Positions 31,205-33,842 of a stretch of DNA of 33,842 nucleotides are shown here, in pieces. The notes beneath the pieces are model-generated. The model was not told the origin of the DNA, did no database searches, and saw only the letters and a list, made by a program, of their open reading frames with translations. Numbering within the stretch: position 1 is the first letter of the stretch; each line of letters starts with the position of its first letter. The position numbers and the translations under genes were made by a program. This DNA comes from Candidatus Hydrogenedentota bacterium (lineage in GTDB: Bacteria > Hydrogenedentota > Hydrogenedentia > Hydrogenedentales > GCA-2746185). The DNA lies in contig CANKTP010000021.1 in NCBI GenBank assembly GCA_947486375.1, positions 1 to 33,842 of the forward strand, given 5' to 3'.

Positions 31205-32365
31205 TCACGAATACGCCGGTATGCCTGTCAGGTTCTCCCCAACGATCAGCGAGTGGATGTGTTCGGTGCCCTCGTAGGTGAGGACGGTTTCGAGGTCGAC
31301 CATGCGGCGGCCGATGTGGTATTCGGAGTGGATGCCGTTGGCGCCCATGAGCTCGCGGCAGACGCGGGCGACTTCGATGGCCTTGCGGCAGTTGTTCATC
31401 TTGGCGAGTGAGACCTGGTAGGGCTTGACGCGGCCGGCGGCCTTGAGTTCGCCGAGGCGCTTGGACATGAGCTCCATGTTGGTGATTTCGGCGGCCATCC
31501 ACGCGAGTTTGTTTTGGATGAGCTGGTGGCTGGCGAGGGGCTTGCCGTCGAACTGGACGCGGTCGATGACGTATTGGCGGGCTTCCTCGAAGCAGCCGCG
31601 CGCGGCGCCGGCCACGCCCCAACAGATGCCGTAGCGGGCGTTGTTGAGCGTCTTGATGGCGGCACCTAGGGATTTCGCGCCGGGCATGAGGGCGGATTCC
31701 GGCACCTCGACATTGCTGAGGAAGAGCATGCCGGTGTCGCTGGTGCGGAAGCTCCATTTGCCCTTGATGGACTGGGCCGTGAAACCGGGGGTGTTCGTCG
31801 GCACAAGGAAGCCCTTGACGACGCCGTCGAGCTTGGCCCAGACGATGGCGACGTGGGCCTGGGTGCCGTTGGTGATCCAGCACTTGCTGCCGTTGAGCAC
31901 GAAGCCGCTGGAGGTTTTCTCCGCGCGCGTGATCATGCCCGCGGGATTGCTGCCGAAGTCGGGCTCGGTGAGGCCGAAACAGCCGATGGCTTCCATCGTG
32001 CCGAGCTTGGTGAGCCAGGTGGCCTTTTGTTCGGCGGAGGCGAAATCGCGGATGCACCCGATGACGAGCGAGCCTTGCACGCTGACGATGCTGCGCAGGG
32101 CGGAACTGCCGCGCTCGAGTTCGCGGCAGACGATGCCGTAGGTGACGGGATCGAGCGAACCCTCGGCGAGCATCTCGAGGATACCGAGCTGGCCGATCTT
32201 CGGGATCAGGTCCTTCCGTAGGACTTCGTTGTTATGCTCCTCGTTGATCGTCGGAAGGATTTCCTGGTCGACGAACTTGCGGATTTGGAGCATGACGGCG
32301 CGTTGTTCGTCGTTCCAGTCTTGGTCGAGTTCGTAGAGGTCGTGGGTAACGGTGGGGGGCTTCAT
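31205..32365 (-). CDS. Acyl-CoA dehydrogenase, glutaryl-CoA dehydrogenase-like
   Basis: A 386-residue flavoprotein that oxidises an acyl-CoA to its 2-enoyl-CoA. SIVSVQGSLV and 'CFGLTEPDFGSNPAGMITRA' are the N- and mid-domain signatures of the glutaryl-CoA dehydrogenase branch. The catalytic base is E365 in TYEGTEHIHSLIVGENLTGI, which matches the GCDH C-terminus closely. Glutaryl-CoA dehydrogenase links lysine/tryptophan breakdown to crotonyl-CoA, and the enoyl-CoA hydratase gene just upstream could take the product. The start ATG at 32365 is set by AAGGA at 32372-32376, 6 nt away. A longer in-frame reading to 32422 begins in inverted-repeat element B. Other acyl-CoA substrates remain possible. 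Confidence 0.9.
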   Translation of the reverse strand: MKPPTVTHDLYELDQDWNDEQRAVMLQIRKFVDQEILPTINEEHNNEVLRKDLIPKIGQLGILEMLAEGSLDPVTYGIVCRELERGSSALRSIVSVQGSLVIGCIRDFASAEQKATWLTKLGTMEAIGCFGLTEPDFGSNPAGMITRAEKTSSGFVLNGSKCWITNGTQAHVAIVWAKLDGVVKGFLVPTNTPGFTAQSIKGKWSFRTSDTGMLFLSNVEVPESALMPGAKSLGAAIKTLNNARYGICWGVAGAARGCFEEARQYVIDRVQFDGKPLASHQLIQNKLAWMAAEITNMELMSKRLGELKAAGRVKPYQVSLAKMNNCRKAIEVARVCRELMGANGIHSEYHIGRRMVDLETVLTYEGTEHIHSLIVGENLTGIPAYS

Positions 32366-32371
32366 TGGTGG

Positions 32372-32376
32372 TCCTT
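32372..32376 (-). promoter_or_regulatory. Ribosome binding site deciding the acyl-CoA dehydrogenase start
   Basis: AAGGA on the minus strand with a 6-nt spacer to ATG 32365. This places repeat element B 38 nt upstream in the leader and argues against the GTG inside the repeat. Confidence 0.6.
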
Positions 32377-32403
32377 CTATCGTTAGAGATCGCGCGGCTG
32401 CCC

Positions 32404-32532
32404 GGAAATTAGGGACAGTCACCTATTATTCGATGTTTGGAGGATTTCCCGGGACATCTCACGATTCGATTGTGCGTGGTAATCGAAGCCCACACCATCT
32501 CATCGAATAATAGGTGACTGTCCCTAATTTCC
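32404..32532. repeat. Inverted-repeat element, copy B (REPIN/MITE-like)
   Basis: Perfect 32-bp arms lie at 32404-32435 and 32501-32532; the shared 28-bp arm is 32405-32432 and 32504-32531. The core within the shared arms is 71 nt and has no evident similarity to copies A and C. The right arm touches the first base of the enoyl-CoA hydratase stop (32532-32534). The left arm ends 38 nt before the acyl-CoA dehydrogenase start. No flanking duplication is visible. Confidence 0.88.
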
Positions 32533-33362
32533 TACTTCCCGCTGAAGGCTGGGGCGCGTTTTTCGAGATAAGACGAAACGCCCTCGCGGAAGTCGTCGCA
32601 GCCGAGGCTGAGGAGCATTTCTTTTTCGGCGAGGCTGAGGGCTCCGGCGAGGTCGGTGAACTGGGCGTCGTATACCTGGCGCTTCATGATGCCGAGCGAG
32701 CGCGGCGACGACAGCGTGGCAAGCTGCTTGGCGTACTCACGGACGGCGGGCATCAACTGATCGGCCGGGTAGACCTTGCCCACGAGACCCATCGCGAGGG
32801 CTTCGTCGGCCTTGATCACCCGGGCGGAGAACAGCAGGTCGAGGGCGTTGTGCATCCCGACGATACGGGGTAGCAACCACGCGAGGCCGTATTCGGCGAT
32901 GAGGCCGCGCTGGGCGAAGGAGGTGCTGAACTTCGCCGTGTCGCTCGCGAAGCGCATGTCGCAGTAGAGCGTGTGGACGAGGCCGAGGCCTGCCGCCGCG
33001 CCGTTGACCGCGCAGAGGATCGGCTTGTGGATCGCGGGGAGGAAGCTGTAGGTATTCTTGAAATCGGGGCGCGTGTCGGGGCGTTGGCCCGGATCGCCGT
33101 TGGACTCGAAGCCGCCGGCTGAGGCGTTGCCGTTACCCGAGCCGATGCTCGCGAGGAGGCCCATGTCGGCGCCCGCGCAGAAGCCCTTGCCCGCGCCGGT
33201 GAGGATGATCACGCGGACGTTGGGGTCCTTCTCGGCGTTGGCCATCGCGTCGCGGTACTCGACGCTCATGCGCTGCGTCCATGCGTTGAGTTTCGCGGGA
33301 CGGTTCAGGGTGATGGTGGCGACGTGGTCGCTGATGTCGTAGATGACTTCTTCGTAGCTCAT
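32532..33362 (-). CDS. Enoyl-CoA hydratase/isomerase family protein
   Basis: A 276-residue crotonase-fold enzyme. The first oxyanion strand is ILTGAGKGFCAGADM and the second is 'NGAAAGLGLVHTLYCDMRFA'. The rat-hydratase glutamates are not in their usual places. Instead the protein has 'FAQRGLIAEYGLAWLLPRIV', a common bacterial variant where one acidic residue serves as base. It may hydrate 2-enoyl-CoA or shift double bonds. ATG 33362 is fixed by AGGAG (33370-33374), 7 nt upstream. The in-frame extension to 33407 starts in repeat element C. It lies upstream of a glutaryl-CoA-dehydrogenase-like gene with only repeat B and a short leader between them, so the two probably act in the same acyl-CoA pathway. 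Confidence 0.9.
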   Translation of the reverse strand: MSYEEVIYDISDHVATITLNRPAKLNAWTQRMSVEYRDAMANAEKDPNVRVIILTGAGKGFCAGADMGLLASIGSGNGNASAGGFESNGDPGQRPDTRPDFKNTYSFLPAIHKPILCAVNGAAAGLGLVHTLYCDMRFASDTAKFSTSFAQRGLIAEYGLAWLLPRIVGMHNALDLLFSARVIKADEALAMGLVGKVYPADQLMPAVREYAKQLATLSSPRSLGIMKRQVYDAQFTDLAGALSLAEKEMLLSLGCDDFREGVSSYLEKRAPAFSGK

Positions 33363-33369
33363 GGGGTTT

Positions 33370-33374
33370 CTCCT
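33370..33374 (-). promoter_or_regulatory. Ribosome binding site deciding the enoyl-CoA hydratase start
   Basis: AGGAG on the minus strand with a 7-nt spacer to ATG 33362. The alternative GTG at 33407, inside repeat C, has no such site. Confidence 0.65.
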
Positions 33375-33386
33375 GTCGGGGCTGGG

Positions 33387-33519
33387 GGCGAAATTAGGGA
33401 CAGTCACCTATTATTCGATTCTACTGATGACCTCGAATTACAACGAACGATAAATATGCAGGGACTACTTCAAATCGATCCGCACACTCGAATAATAGGT
33501 GACTGTCCCTAATTTCGCC
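33387..33519. repeat. Inverted-repeat element, copy C (REPIN/MITE-like)
   Basis: Perfect 32-bp arms lie at 33387-33418 and 33488-33519, with the shared 28-bp arm at 33390-33417 and 33490-33517. The 72-nt core is clearly AT-richer than the surrounding genes. The element ends 2 nt before the glpK stop codon and 24 nt from the enoyl-CoA hydratase start. The three bases outside the shared arm are GGC/GCC here but GTG/CAC in copy A, so they differ between copies yet still pair within each. Confidence 0.88.
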
Positions 33520-33521
33520 GC

Positions 33522-33842
33522 CTACTTCTCCACCCAACCCTTGGCGCGCTCGACGGCGCGTTTCCATCCGTCGTAGGCCTTCTTGCGGTCGGCGGCTTTC
33601 ATCTTGGGTTTGAACTCGCGGTCGAGCGCCCAGTTCTTCGTGACGTCGGCGGTGTTTTTCCAGAAGCCCGTGGCGATACCGGCGAGGTAGGCCGCGCCGA
33701 GGGCGGTGGTCTCGTGGACAACGGGCCGTTGCACGGTGACGCCGAGGGTGTCGGATTGGTACTGCATGAGGGCGTTATTGATCGCCGCGCCTCCGTCGAC
33801 CTTGAGGGCCTTGAGCTTCACGCCGGAGTCGTTCTCCATCGC
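33522..33842 (-). CDS. glpK: Glycerol kinase (C-terminal part; runs off the right edge)
   Basis: The last 106 residues of glycerol kinase, which makes sn-glycerol 3-phosphate from glycerol and ATP. 'MENDSGVKLKALKVDGGAAI' and the 'NALMQYQSDTLGV' helix are followed by 'RPVVHETTALGAAYLAGIAT' and GFWKN. These are the GlpK-specific FGGY C-terminal signature. The frame is open to the window edge; the whole protein is about 495 residues. The stop TAG at 33522-33524 lies 2 nt from repeat element C. Glycerol kinase next to acyl-CoA genes would suit the use of lipids, with glycerol and fatty acyl parts handled side by side, but this is inference. Confidence 0.94.
   Translation of the reverse strand, partial: AMENDSGVKLKALKVDGGAAINNALMQYQSDTLGVTVQRPVVHETTALGAAYLAGIATGFWKNTADVTKNWALDREFKPKMKAADRKKAYDGWKRAVERAKGWVEK

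Overview
The window is GC-rich and almost fully coding. It reads like a chromosomal contig from a free-living Gram-negative bacterium of the PVC/Planctomycetes-Hydrogenedentota type. The main clue is the adjacent pair of a PSCyt1-DUF1549-DUF1553 protein and a Tat-signal DUF1501 protein, which is typical of those groups. A secreted beta-helix protein with a sorting-like C-terminus, a YfhO membrane protein and a divergent GH2-like protein fit the same picture. The phylum call is inference: no rRNA gene is present. I saw no tRNA, rRNA or CRISPR array.

Layout, left to right (minus strand unless stated). A partial rplU (L21) lies at the left edge, followed by an L-aspartate dehydrogenase and a MenA/MenT-like nucleotidyltransferase toxin-antitoxin pair. 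Next come a 2,4-dienoyl-CoA-reductase-like SDR, leucyl aminopeptidase (pepA), miaB and a secreted beta-helix protein. A sugar-type ABC cassette follows: ATPase and lipoprotein binding protein with an SDR upstream, but no permease. Then come the DUF1501/DUF1553 pair and a surface-glycan operon with overlapping stops and starts (GT2 glycosyltransferase, methyltransferase, YfhO). A divergent region leads to plus-strand genes: a POT peptide transporter, a transposase N-terminal scrap with its promoter, a 5'-truncated GH2-like gene and a secreted esterase. A signalling/housekeeping block follows: an orphan PAS histidine kinase coupled by 4 nt to rsmA (minus), and a divergent FHA-GAF-adenylate cyclase (plus) whose promoter overlaps an 18-bp palindrome. 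After a decayed IS3-like orfA, the window ends with a glutaryl-CoA-dehydrogenase-like acyl-CoA dehydrogenase, an enoyl-CoA hydratase and the 3' end of glpK.

The most unusual structure is a family of three inverted-repeat elements at 2834-2967, 32404-32532 and 33387-33519. Each has the same perfect 28-bp arms around a 71-72-nt core with no evident similarity between copies. Each fills the gap between the stop of the upstream gene and the ribosome binding site of a downstream acyl-CoA-metabolism gene (dienoyl-CoA-reductase-like SDR, acyl-CoA dehydrogenase, enoyl-CoA hydratase). One supplies the stop codon of pepA. In all three, a GTG in the inner-to-outer reading of the arm is in frame with the downstream gene. 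They may be REPIN/MITE-like mobile elements, a leader regulatory element shared by an acyl-CoA regulon, or mobile elements that acquired such a role.
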